Assembly (NCBI GenBank): GCA_945870155.1
Contig: CAMBSB010000018.1
Coordinates: forward strand, 1 to 53,561
DNA from: Paludibacter jiangxiensis
GTDB taxonomy: Bacteria > Bacteroidota > Bacteroidia > Bacteroidales > Paludibacteraceae
Length of the DNA: 53,561 nucleotides
Direction of reading: 5' to 3'
The notes under the pieces are model-generated. The model did no database searches, had not been told where the DNA came from, and saw nothing but the letters and a program-made list of their open reading frames with translations. Positions within the stretch are counted from its first letter, which is position 1. Every line of letters starts with the position of its first letter. The translations under genes and the position numbers were made by a program. Positions 44,867-53,478 of this stretch are shown here, piece after piece.

Positions 44867-46171
44867 TTAAATTCTTTCAATTTTTGCACCAAGTGCATTG
44901 AGCCTTTCGTCAATTTTTTCGTAACCTCGATCAATTTGGTCAATATTATGAATCGTACTTGTACCTTCGGCGGCCAATGCAGCAATTAGGAGTGCTATTC
45001 CGGCCCTGATATCGGGCGAACTCATAGTTGAAGCGCGCAAATGAAGTTGATTGCCCAATCCGATTACGGTTGCCCTGTGCGGATCGCAAAGTATAATTTG
45101 AGCGCCCATATCAATTATTTTATCCACAAAAAACAATCTGCTCTCGAACATTTTTTGATGAATAAGCACACTTCCTTTCGCTTTTGCTGCAACAACAAGA
45201 AACACACTTAATAAATCGGGAGTTAAACCCGGCCAAGGTGCATCAGCAATGGTCATAATTGAGCCATCTATAAATGATTCAATTACATAACCATCTTGCT
45301 GTGGTATAAAAATATCATCATTTCGGAGTTCTAGTTTAATGCCCAATCTTCTGAAACTTTCAGGAATTATTCCCAAATCAATGTATGATACGTTTTTGAT
45401 TGTAATTTCTGACCCTGTCATGGCAGCCATTCCAATAAAACTTCCCACCTCTATCATATCTGGTAGAATACGATGAGTACATCCACTTAGTTTTTGAACA
45501 CCTTCGATGGTCAAAAGGTTCGAGCCTACACCCGAAATTTTTGCTCCCATGGCATTCAACATTTTGCAAAGTTGTTGCAAGTAGGGTTCGCAGGCGGCAT
45601 TATAAATTGTTGTAATTCCTTTTGCTAAAACCGCAGCCATCAAAATATTAGCTGTACCTGTAACTGATGCTTCATCAAGCAACATATAACAACCTTTTAA
45701 ATCTTTAGCTTCAATTTTATATTGCTTTTTATCAGGGTCGTAGTTAAAATCGGCACCTAACTTTTGGATTCCTAAAAAATGCGTATCCAATCGTCTACGT
45801 CCTATTTTATCACCTCCCGGCTTGGGTATAGATGCTTTGCCAAAGCGAGCTACTAACGGTCCAACAATCATTACCGAACCACGTAATGAAGAACTTTGTT
45901 TGTAAAATTGTTCGGTTTCGAGATAATTTAAATCAATGTTTTTGGAAGTAAAACGGTAGGAATTTCCATCTAATTTATCTACTTCAACCCCCAAGTCACG
46001 CAACAATTGAATTAAATTATTAACATCCAGTATGTCAGGAACATTACTAATTGTAATACTTTCAGGACTTAATAAAACTGCGCAAAGTACCTGCAAAGCT
46101 TCATTCTTTGCACCTTGGGGTGTAATCTCACCCGATAATTTACGTCCACCTTCTATTCGAAATGAAGTCAT
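44867..46171 (-). CDS. murA: UDP-N-acetylglucosamine 1-carboxyvinyltransferase, Asp-type
   Basis: It transfers enolpyruvate from PEP to UDP-GlcNAc, the first committed step of peptidoglycan synthesis. The product (434 residues from the ATG at 46171) has GAKNEALQVLCAVLL (catalytic Lys region), RGSVMIVGPLVARFG, TGTANILMAAVLA, DMIEVGSFIGMAA and TDGS-like IADAPWPGLTPDLLS. In the PEP-binding loop the usual PGGC is PGGD: Asp121 replaces the Cys that fosfomycin alkylates. The nearby in-frame start at 46198 was rejected because MTSFRIEGG opens the known fold. Confidence 0.95.
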   Translation of the reverse strand: MTSFRIEGGRKLSGEITPQGAKNEALQVLCAVLLSPESITISNVPDILDVNNLIQLLRDLGVEVDKLDGNSYRFTSKNIDLNYLETEQFYKQSSSLRGSVMIVGPLVARFGKASIPKPGGDKIGRRRLDTHFLGIQKLGADFNYDPDKKQYKIEAKDLKGCYMLLDEASVTGTANILMAAVLAKGITTIYNAACEPYLQQLCKMLNAMGAKISGVGSNLLTIEGVQKLSGCTHRILPDMIEVGSFIGMAAMTGSEITIKNVSYIDLGIIPESFRRLGIKLELRNDDIFIPQQDGYVIESFIDGSIMTIADAPWPGLTPDLLSVFLVVAAKAKGSVLIHQKMFESRLFFVDKIIDMGAQIILCDPHRATVIGLGNQLHLRASTMSSPDIRAGIALLIAALAAEGTSTIHNIDQIDRGYEKIDERLNALGAKIERI

Positions 46172-46196
46172 AGTACATAAAATTGCCCCCCATCCC

Positions 46197-46214
46197 AACC
46201 CGATAAAACGGGTT
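46197..46214. repeat. Inverted repeat AACCCG-ATAAAA-CGGGTT
   Basis: A 6-bp stem between murA and the DUF4290 gene, preceded by GCCCCCCATCCC. It may be a divergent relative of the G/C palindromic family, but the core differs. Confidence 0.4.
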
Positions 46215-46288
46215 AAATGGCTGGGAAATGAAATATTATAATGTATTGATTTGAAAAATGTTGTTAAAAAAAACCGACTTCTTGAATA

Positions 46289-46873
46289 TTATTTTCTTCT
46301 CGTTTTGTTCTTTCTGTTTTGCAAAACATCTTTAGAAGCTACCAATTTAAGAAAATCTTCGGAAACATCTAATTTTCCTTTTGATAATTCACGTAAATCA
46401 TCAAAAATCTTTTTATTATCAACCACTTCTTTGTTCCAGGTAAGGAAGCATTTTTTCATCTGGTTGGCAATCAATCTGATAAGCTCATCTTTTTCTTCAC
46501 CTTCGGGATAATCACCCACTTTTTCAATCATTTCCTCCAAGGTGCGTCCGTAGTGCTGATATTTTATGCGAGAATTTTTATAAGGAATACTTTCGGGGCG
46601 AGTGTACAGATTTTCGGCAGAAACTATTTCGTAAGGGAAATCAATATCCAGTTTAAAATCGGACATAATGGCAACATGGTCCCACAATTTGTGTTTAAAA
46701 TCATTCACATCGCGTAAATATGGGAACATATTTCCCATAATATTGATAATTGTTTGAATGCATCTGGTTCGCTCTTCTCTGTCTTCAATAGTTAAAGCAT
46801 GGGTAACCATTTGCTGTATGTTTCGCCCATATTCGGGCATAATAAGTTTTCCTTGTAAAGTAGGATATTCCAT
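46289..46873 (-). CDS. DUF4290 family protein
   Basis: The 194-residue cytoplasmic protein matches the DUF4290 family: PEYGRNIQQMVTHALTIEDREERTRCIQTIINIMGNM near the N-terminus, LWDHVAIMSDFKLDIDFPYE in the middle, and HYGRTLEEMIEKV later, ending in a basic tail. Function is unknown; it is conserved beside murA in Bacteroidota. The ATG at 46873 is chosen because the upstream in-frame TTG at 46903 falls in the -7 box. Confidence 0.88.
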   Translation of the reverse strand: MEYPTLQGKLIMPEYGRNIQQMVTHALTIEDREERTRCIQTIINIMGNMFPYLRDVNDFKHKLWDHVAIMSDFKLDIDFPYEIVSAENLYTRPESIPYKNSRIKYQHYGRTLEEMIEKVGDYPEGEEKDELIRLIANQMKKCFLTWNKEVVDNKKIFDDLRELSKGKLDVSEDFLKLVASKDVLQNRKNKTRRK

Positions 46874-46900
46874 TTTTTTTAATTTAATTAGGATAGAATA

Positions 46901-46908
46901 CAAAAGTA
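46901..46908 (-). promoter_or_regulatory. Bacteroidota -7 box (TACTTTTG) for DUF4290-murA
   Basis: The minus-strand match lies 27 bases before the chosen DUF4290 start. It likely drives both genes of the pair. Confidence 0.55.
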
Positions 46909-47008
46909 AGGTTTTTTTTTTAGATAGCTAGCTTAAACATCAATAAATCATGTATTAACTATTTATTAAAAGTTCAATTTAGAGTTAAATTTGTAGAATC
47001 AGAAAAAC

Positions 47009-47044
47009 ACAAAAGCGAAAATGATTTTACATTTTCGCTTTTGT
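47009..47044 (-). terminator. Terminator after the EEP gene
   Basis: A perfect 15-bp stem (ACAAAAGCGAAAATG arm) with a 6-base loop lies 34 bases past the stop, followed on the minus strand by a T-rich run. Confidence 0.88.
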
Positions 47045-47077
47045 ACGCTACAAACAATCAATTTAACTTATTGATTT

Positions 47078-48166
47078 TCATTTTGTTTGAGCTTTGGATC
47101 CTTCAACTTCTTTCACCAGATAAATCATGGTAGGCAAGTGGTCGCTATAACCATTTAGCCAAACTCCGCCTGAATGAGTACGCAAAGGAGATCCTTTATA
47201 TCTACCTTCTTGTTGAATCAGAAAATTGCGGTAAAAGATTTCAGACTTCCAAAACTTCAATTTACTTTTTTCGGCATTAAGTAAATCGTTGGATATAATT
47301 ATCTGATCAAAAAGATTCCATTGGTTATTGTACGATAAGGTTCCTATGCCTTTTTCAAGTGTTTTCCAAAAAACATTGTATAAATCACCAGTTTTCACAT
47401 CCTCTGCATTTTTCTTAGCACCTAAAATTGTAGCACAACTTTCATTAAATGGGTCATCGTTTAAATCGCCCATAACTATCACTTTCGATTTAGGATCAAC
47501 TTTGTAAAGGGAATCAACGATTGAACGTGTTAAAGCAGCTGCAGCATTTCTTTTTTCACGAGAATCCATTTCACCACCCGACCTTGAAGGCCAGTGATTT
47601 ACAATAACGTGAATTTTCTCGTTTTGTAAATATCCACTAACCATCAATTGATCACGTGTTAAAAAATTCGGATCTGCCATTTTTAAACGATATGATTTGC
47701 TGTTGGTTACAGTAAAATAGCGCGGATTATAAATTAAACCTACATCTACCCCACGGCGGTCGGGACTATCATAATGTACAATTTGTAACGATCTGTTTTT
47801 CAATGCGGGCTGTTTCACTAAATCTTCCAAAACCCCCTTGTTTTCAAGTTCCGAAACGCCTATCAGCGATATTCCTCCAGGGCAATCTTCCATGCCAATT
47901 TGTGAAATTACTGTCGACATATTGTGAAGTTTTGCATTATACTTCATCGAATTCCACTTGTTTACACCATTTGGAAGGTATTCCTCATCATTGTTTTCAT
48001 TGTTAATTGTATCAAACAAATTTTCTAAATTGTAAAATGCAACACAATTAATACTGACGTTTATTTTTTTTTCAGGACTTGTAACTAAATTGCTTTTTGG
48101 CTTACACGAAAAGCTGAGAACAATTGTAAAAAGAATTATTAGATTGAAATTACTTAATTTTTTCAT
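47078..48166 (-). CDS. Lipid-anchored endonuclease/exonuclease/phosphatase (EEP) enzyme
   Basis: The 362-residue protein has a type II signal peptide with lipobox SFSC (Cys near 21). The EEP (DNase I-like) fold is complete: AFYNLENLFDT, ISLIGVSELEN (metal-binding Glu), DRRGVDVGLIYNP, VIVNHWPSR (catalytic His), VIVMGDLNDDPFNE (Asp/Asn), and GYSDHLPTMIYL (final Asp-His). The fold cleaves nucleic acids, phosphoinositides or other phosphodiesters; the lipid anchor places it outside the cytoplasm. It diverges from a TonB receptor and DUF5689 genes, suggesting a joint scavenging role. Confidence 0.88.
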   Translation of the reverse strand: MKKLSNFNLIILFTIVLSFSCKPKSNLVTSPEKKINVSINCVAFYNLENLFDTINNENNDEEYLPNGVNKWNSMKYNAKLHNMSTVISQIGMEDCPGGISLIGVSELENKGVLEDLVKQPALKNRSLQIVHYDSPDRRGVDVGLIYNPRYFTVTNSKSYRLKMADPNFLTRDQLMVSGYLQNEKIHVIVNHWPSRSGGEMDSREKRNAAAALTRSIVDSLYKVDPKSKVIVMGDLNDDPFNESCATILGAKKNAEDVKTGDLYNVFWKTLEKGIGTLSYNNQWNLFDQIIISNDLLNAEKSKLKFWKSEIFYRNFLIQQEGRYKGSPLRTHSGGVWLNGYSDHLPTMIYLVKEVEGSKAQTK

Positions 48167-48545
48167 GCACTTGGTTTTTTATTTGTAAATATATAATTGA
48201 AAAGGAAGGCAAAAGTGAGAAAAAAAACTGATATTAAGAAACATATTTATGAAAATTAGATTAATTCTTTCAGAATAGTACCTTATGGTTTTTAAATGGG
48301 CTATATTTACAGTTCAATATCAATAGATTATTTTTTCAATTGAATTTAATATTTAGTTGATATACAGAAGATAAAACTCTGTAAGTTTTTTTTTATTGGC
48401 TTGTTAGCGTACTTTTGTATAAAAATAAAGAAAAACATCGAAAATATTGATTCAAGTTTCACAAAAAGGTTGTAAATTGCAGCCCTTTTTTCCGAAAGAT
48501 TTTTTTAAACATTGAATGTAAAAATAATTTAGAATTGCTAATAAT
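48167..48545. other. 379-base divergent intergenic region
   Basis: It lies between the EEP enzyme and the TonB receptor gene and so probably holds both promoters. A TACTTTTG box at 48410-48417 points to the receptor. On the minus strand a weaker CACTTTTG lies at 48210-48217. The implied receptor leader is about 120 bases and AT-rich. No ORF or strong hairpin is seen. Confidence 0.6.
48410..48417 (+). promoter_or_regulatory. Bacteroidota -7 box (TACTTTTG) for the right-end TonB locus
   Basis: The exact match lies 128 bases before the receptor ATG, implying a long 5' leader. No clear -33 element is in place. Confidence 0.45.
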
Positions 48546-51332
48546 ATGAGAAAAATTTCAACAATAATTTTAGTCTTTTTTATTACTATAGCAGCAGTCT
48601 CAGCTCAAACCAGGGTGAGAGGTGTAGTTAAAATTGGGGGGGGAGATAGACCTTTGCAAGCCGTGAAAGTGACACTGTTAAAACAAAACATCAGTACTCA
48701 AACCAATGCTAATGGTGAGTTTTTGTTAAGTTATATTAATTCAGGAGATGAAGAAATAGGCTTAAGCATTGAAGGTTATTTTAGTCAGATTAAACTTATA
48801 AATATTAAAGAAAATGAAACAACCGATTTAGGGGTATTTTATCTTAATTCAGATGTTTTAAATGATTCAAAAAATGAGAGAATTATGCAATTGAGTGAAT
48901 CGGAACTTGAATCGGAAGATCTCAAATCTCAGAATATTGCTGTCACATTAAATTCAAATGATGTTTATTCATCACAAACAAGTTATTCGTTTAGTGCCAT
49001 GCGTTTTCGCACACGTGGTTACGACAATAAATACGAATCGACTTATATAAATGGAGTACATTTTATAGATGCTGAGCGCGGAAGTTTTAATTATTCATCA
49101 CTAGGTGGCTTGAATAATGCTTTTAGAAACAAAGATATTACCTTCGGCACAACGCTCAATAGCTATTCTTTCGGAAATATAGGAAACAACACCAATATTA
49201 CAGCTAAGGCAAGTGAATATGCAGCCGGTTCACATGCAAACATGGCTTTGTCCAATCGTTCTTACAGAGTGCGAGGACAGTTTACACATGGTACCGGAAT
49301 TATGAATAATGGTTGGGCATTTGCCATTTCGGGGGTAATACGCTGGGCAACGGGCGATGGATTATTACAAAGCAATGTGGAAGGAAATTTTTATAACTCG
49401 GGAGGTCTTTTCCTTTCGGCTGAAAAAAGGATAAACGATAAACACAGCATTTCCCTTTCAGCATTTGGTGCTCCTACCCGCAGGGCAGGACAGTCGGCAG
49501 TAACTAAAGAAACACACGATTTAGTTGGTGGTTCAGTATATTACAATCCTTATTGGGGATATCAAAATGGTGAAGTTCGTAATTCAAGAATTGTTGAAAC
49601 CTTTGACCCAACCGCCATTCTTGCTCACGATTGGAAAATTAGCGAAACTCAACGCTTGCGTACCGGTTTAGGTTTTCATCATAGTTGGTACAGTAATTCT
49701 GCATTTTCGTACGATGGCTTAAATCCAGGATCGGACTATTATCGTAATATGCCAAGTTTTATTTCGGATGATGCTTCGGCACAAGAACAACTTACAAATC
49801 TTTGGAAAAAAGATGAATATACCCAACAAATTAAATGGGATGAAATTTATCGTGCCAACAAGGTAAATAATGATGATAATCCGAATGGTCAAGCACGCTA
49901 TATATTGGAACGCCGACACAATGATTTGATGGAAACCATTTTAAACTCAGTTTACACAAATCAAATAAATAAAAACTTTAAACTTTCAGCTGGTTTAGAA
50001 GCACGTGTATCGAAAGGAATGCATTATGTAACAATTGATGATATGCTTGGTGCAAACAAGTATATTGACAAAGACACTTATGCCGAACGTGATTTGGTTG
50101 GTGGAACTTTGCAAGATGCCGATCCACGCATTATTGAAAATGACATAAATGATCCTGATAAAATAAAAAATGTAGACGACATAATTCGTTATAATTACGA
50201 TATGAATGTGACTACAGCAAATGTTTTTGCACAGGCAGAATGGAAATTCTCACAGTTTAATATTTTTGCAGGAACAAAAGCAAGCTATACACAGTTTTAC
50301 CGTTTTGGCCACATGGAAAATGGACGAGCCTGGTATCTTCGCGAAGTGGAAGGAAAAAATGTAAATTCTTACGGAAAAAGTCAAACCTGGTTTTTTACCG
50401 ATCCTTCTGTGAAAGCCGGTTTCTCGTATAATATTGATAATAGAAGCCAAATTTTAATTAATGGTCTGGCCGAAACAAGAGCACCATTAGTACAAGATGC
50501 TTATGTTTCTGAACGTATCAAAGATGTCCTTTCAAAGAACTTAAGTAGTGAAAAAATTCTTTCATACGATTTGACCTATTCATTTAATTATAAAGTAATT
50601 CGAGGTCGCTTGAGTGGTTTTCGCACCCATGTGAATGATGCAGTAAAAAAACTCGGATATTTTGATGATGAATATAGAACATTTATAAATCACCTGTTAA
50701 GCGGTGTAAATAAAATATACCAAGGTGTTGAATTAGGCGTTTCAGTACCAATTAATTCAATGTTTTCAGTTTCAGCAGCAGGAACTTATGCCGATTATCA
50801 CTATACAAGTAATGCTACGGGTATAAAAAGTTATGAAAATGGTGCTGTAGATGATATTACAGAAACTGTTCTGACAAAAGGTTTACGCATTAATTCCGGT
50901 CCGCAAATGGCTGCCAATTTCACCATCGACTTTTTTAGTAACCTTTGGTTTGCTGATGTAACATTAAATTATTACGACAATAACTATCTTGATTTTGCTC
51001 CTAACCGTTTTACCGAAAACAACCAACAGGTTTTGAAAAATTATCCTGATCTTTACGAAAAATTAGGAAAACAAGAAAAGCTTCAAGCAGGTTTTATGCT
51101 AGATGCATCTATTGGGAAACTTATTTATTTGAAAAATAGAAAATCGTTGAATTTCAATTTAAGTATGAGTAATATTTTGAACAATACGAATATGGTTACA
51201 GGAGGATATCAACAAGCACGTATGCCAATGAGTAGCGGTGCTATTAACCCAAAAGGAGCAGATTGGTTTGCTAACAAGTATTATTATGCATGGGGATTTA
51301 ATATGTTTTTCCATGTTGGCTATAAATTTTAA
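48546..51332 (+). CDS. TonB-dependent receptor with carboxypeptidase-like N-terminal domain
   Basis: The 928-residue receptor has a signal peptide (to about residue 20, VSAQ) and a carboxypeptidase-regulatory-like beta domain (about 22-98). A plug follows (SYSFSAMRFRTRGYDNKYESTYINGV), then a large 22-strand-type barrel ending in aromatic FHVGYKF. Codons 31-33 are eight consecutive G (48636-48643), right after the signal peptide, so a one-base slip would stop translation early. It leads a + operon with DUF5689 (13-base gap) and DUF6359 (39-base gap) lipoproteins. The ligand is unknown; the adjacent EEP enzyme suggests a phosphodiester product. Confidence 0.9.
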   Translation: MRKISTIILVFFITIAAVSAQTRVRGVVKIGGGDRPLQAVKVTLLKQNISTQTNANGEFLLSYINSGDEEIGLSIEGYFSQIKLINIKENETTDLGVFYLNSDVLNDSKNERIMQLSESELESEDLKSQNIAVTLNSNDVYSSQTSYSFSAMRFRTRGYDNKYESTYINGVHFIDAERGSFNYSSLGGLNNAFRNKDITFGTTLNSYSFGNIGNNTNITAKASEYAAGSHANMALSNRSYRVRGQFTHGTGIMNNGWAFAISGVIRWATGDGLLQSNVEGNFYNSGGLFLSAEKRINDKHSISLSAFGAPTRRAGQSAVTKETHDLVGGSVYYNPYWGYQNGEVRNSRIVETFDPTAILAHDWKISETQRLRTGLGFHHSWYSNSAFSYDGLNPGSDYYRNMPSFISDDASAQEQLTNLWKKDEYTQQIKWDEIYRANKVNNDDNPNGQARYILERRHNDLMETILNSVYTNQINKNFKLSAGLEARVSKGMHYVTIDDMLGANKYIDKDTYAERDLVGGTLQDADPRIIENDINDPDKIKNVDDIIRYNYDMNVTTANVFAQAEWKFSQFNIFAGTKASYTQFYRFGHMENGRAWYLREVEGKNVNSYGKSQTWFFTDPSVKAGFSYNIDNRSQILINGLAETRAPLVQDAYVSERIKDVLSKNLSSEKILSYDLTYSFNYKVIRGRLSGFRTHVNDAVKKLGYFDDEYRTFINHLLSGVNKIYQGVELGVSVPINSMFSVSAAGTYADYHYTSNATGIKSYENGAVDDITETVLTKGLRINSGPQMAANFTIDFFSNLWFADVTLNYYDNNYLDFAPNRFTENNQQVLKNYPDLYEKLGKQEKLQAGFMLDASIGKLIYLKNRKSLNFNLSMSNILNNTNMVTGGYQQARMPMSSGAINPKGADWFANKYYYAWGFNMFFHVGYKF
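48636..48643 (+). repeat. G8 homopolymer tract in the receptor coding region
   Basis: Eight consecutive G in a strongly AT-rich gene encode Gly31-Gly33. Such tracts can vary in length through slipped-strand mispairing. Only one length is visible here. Confidence 0.9.
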
Positions 51333-51345
51333 TTACAATTGAAAT

Positions 51346-52281
51346 ATGAAAACTACATTTAAAATTACAATAACTACAACTTTAATATTTGCTTTTGTAG
51401 CTTGCTCACAATATAATTTTGAGCCTGAAAGTGGATTAGCGAAAGGAGAAAAACTTAGTACGACTATATCTGTATCCGAGTTAAGATCCACCTACATGAT
51501 ATCTCCTGAATTTTTTACTGCCGATAGAATTAATTCGAACAAAGATCTTGTAATCAACGGAATAGTTACAAGTACCGATATTGAAGGAAATGTGTACAAA
51601 TACATTGCAGTGCAAGAGGAAACTCCCAATGGACAAGCTATTCGTATTTCGATTGATGCATCCGGTATTTCATCTATCTACCCGCTTGGACAAAGAGTTT
51701 CGGTAAAACTCAACGGTTTATTTATTGGCAAGTATGGTGATAGTCCGCAGGTTGGAGTATATTACTTGCGCCCAAAGGATGGAAGGATTTCACCGGGATC
51801 CATTCCTATGCCCATTGCAAGGCAACATGTTATTCCTTACGGAGAGCCTGAACCCAAAGCTGTTATAGCGGATACTATGACTATATCGCAAATTCTTGCT
51901 GCACCCCGTGAAGAAATGCATTACCGACTGGTTTGTATAAAAAATGTATGGTTTACAGGTAAAGGTTTTGATTTCGGGAAACCTGCTACAATAGCCGAAA
52001 AAGATAAAATCTTTGCTCCAGGAACCGGGGGTATAGGATATCCACAATCCAGAGAAATTCAAGATGGTACAGGCAGCACCGTAGTAGCAACCAGCGAATT
52101 CGCGAAATTTGCTCAACATCCACTTCCTGCATCCACTTACAAGGGAAATATTACTGTTATTGCAAGTTGGTACAGAGATAAAGCAACTACTGCAGGTAAC
52201 TATCAACTCACACTTCGCACATTAGGCGATCTTGGCAAAGGATTTGATGGTTATTTAACTTCAGTAAATTATGTAAGATAA
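51346..52281 (+). CDS. DUF5689 domain lipoprotein
   Basis: The 311-residue protein has lipobox FVAC (Cys near 20). The DUF5689 region (about 50-160) is visible: LVINGIVTSTDIEGNVYKYIAVQEET..GQAIRISIDASGISSIYPLGQRVSVKLNGLFIGKYGD, an OB-fold-like beta barrel. A second beta-rich half with TGGIGYPQSREIQDGTGSTVVATSEFAKFA follows. In Bacteroidota such proteins accompany TonB receptors and secreted nucleases; ligand binding at the surface is inferred. Confidence 0.82.
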   Translation: MKTTFKITITTTLIFAFVACSQYNFEPESGLAKGEKLSTTISVSELRSTYMISPEFFTADRINSNKDLVINGIVTSTDIEGNVYKYIAVQEETPNGQAIRISIDASGISSIYPLGQRVSVKLNGLFIGKYGDSPQVGVYYLRPKDGRISPGSIPMPIARQHVIPYGEPEPKAVIADTMTISQILAAPREEMHYRLVCIKNVWFTGKGFDFGKPATIAEKDKIFAPGTGGIGYPQSREIQDGTGSTVVATSEFAKFAQHPLPASTYKGNITVIASWYRDKATTAGNYQLTLRTLGDLGKGFDGYLTSVNYVR

Positions 52282-52320
52282 TAAATTCAAAATAAATAAA
52301 TTATTAAAAATTAGACTGTT

Positions 52321-53325
52321 ATGAGAAAAATAAAATTTTTTAGCTTTTTGCTTTTTGCTTTTGCATTGAGCTTTACTGCATGTACTAATGTTGACGAACC
52401 AGATCCAGACCCAATTGTTGTAGTAGGTGATGGAACAAAAACTAAACCTTATTCGGTTGCAGAAATTATTAAACTTAATCCAAAAAGTACCACAGAGGCT
52501 GTTAAAACAGCAGTTTGGACAAAAGGTTTTATTGTAGGTTATTATAATAGCACTCCAAATCCAGCCATTGTTGAAGCTGTAGCTCCATTTACCGATGATG
52601 TAAATATAATGTTGGCTGCTGTGGCAGGGGAAACTGATAAAACTAAAATGTTGTCGATTCAGTTACCTGCAGGTGCTGTTCGCACAGCGTTAGGACTTAA
52701 AACTACACCTGCCAATATTGGAAAGGAAATTTTAATCTATGGTGATATTTTAATGTATAATACATTCCCTGGAGTAAAAAATTCAACAGGTTATTGGTTT
52801 GTACAAGCAAATATTGGATTAGAACCTATTGATATTTCGAAAGCTTTACTAAACGAAACATTTGCTTCAAATCAAGGAGCATTTACCATTCAGGATGTTG
52901 TTTTACCAGAAGGTTCAACTTATGTTTGGAAATGGGATACATATAAATATATGAAAGCAAGTTCCTTTATTGGAAGTGCAAAAGCTTCAGAAGGTTGGTT
53001 GATTTCTCCTGCAATAAATCTTACAGGTAAAACTACAGCAGTTTTAAGCTTTGAACACACTGGAAAATATTTTACTGCTAATAAAATTACTGAGCAGGCT
53101 CTACTTGTTTCAACAAATTATTCTTCCGGTTTACCCTCAACTGCTACATGGACAACACTTACTATTCCAACATGGCCAACTGGAAACGATTGGACATTTG
53201 TAAATTCAGGTGATATTTCATTATCATCTGCGTTGGGTCAGTCAAACGTAAGGTTTGCGTTTAAATATTCAAGCACAACTGCTGGCGCATCAACATGGGA
53301 AATTAAAAATATATTAGTGAAATAA
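52321..53325 (+). CDS. DUF6359 / choice-of-anchor-J-like lipoprotein
   Basis: The 334-residue protein has lipobox FTAC (Cys near 21). Its N-terminal domain (GTKTKPYSVAEIIKLN...VWTKGFIVGYY) matches DUF6359, an OB-like module related to the one in the preceding gene. The C-terminal half (about 172-334) is a jelly-roll-like domain of the choice-of-anchor-J/DUF5017 type (ASEGWLISPAINLTGKTTAVLSFEHTGKYF, ending WEIKNILVK). It is the last gene before the IS element and appears complete. Confidence 0.8.
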   Translation: MRKIKFFSFLLFAFALSFTACTNVDEPDPDPIVVVGDGTKTKPYSVAEIIKLNPKSTTEAVKTAVWTKGFIVGYYNSTPNPAIVEAVAPFTDDVNIMLAAVAGETDKTKMLSIQLPAGAVRTALGLKTTPANIGKEILIYGDILMYNTFPGVKNSTGYWFVQANIGLEPIDISKALLNETFASNQGAFTIQDVVLPEGSTYVWKWDTYKYMKASSFIGSAKASEGWLISPAINLTGKTTAVLSFEHTGKYFTANKITEQALLVSTNYSSGLPSTATWTTLTIPTWPTGNDWTFVNSGDISLSSALGQSNVRFAFKYSSTTAGASTWEIKNILVK

Positions 53326-53347
53326 TATCTTCAATAAGATAAAAACC

Positions 53348-53390
53348 AAAAAGAGGCTGTCTCAAAAGGAAAGACAGCCTCTTTTTTTTG
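53348..53390 (+). terminator. Strong hairpin at the IS left end, terminator for the DUF6359 gene
   Basis: A 15-bp stem with arm AGAGGCTGTCT, 9-base loop and T8 run. It is part of the insertion element end, where it may also shield the transposase from outside transcription. Confidence 0.85.
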
Positions 53391-53421
53391 TTTGATTTTT
53401 CAAAAAAATGGCATCAAATAA

Positions 53422-53453
53422 TTTGTTTATTTGTAATATATTTTGTATCTTTA
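53422..53453 (+). promoter_or_regulatory. Promoter of the IS1182 transposase
   Basis: TTTG at 53422-53425 and TATCTTTA at 53446-53453 (one mismatch to TAnnTTTG) are 20 bases apart, upstream of the transposase ATG at 53479. Confidence 0.5.
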
Positions 53454-53478
53454 TGGCTGTAAATCAAAGATGTAAGAT

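Noticed and set aside
47078-48166. Cytoplasmic exonuclease III-type DNA repair enzyme
   Set aside because: It has a lipoprotein signal peptide, which places it outside the cytoplasm.
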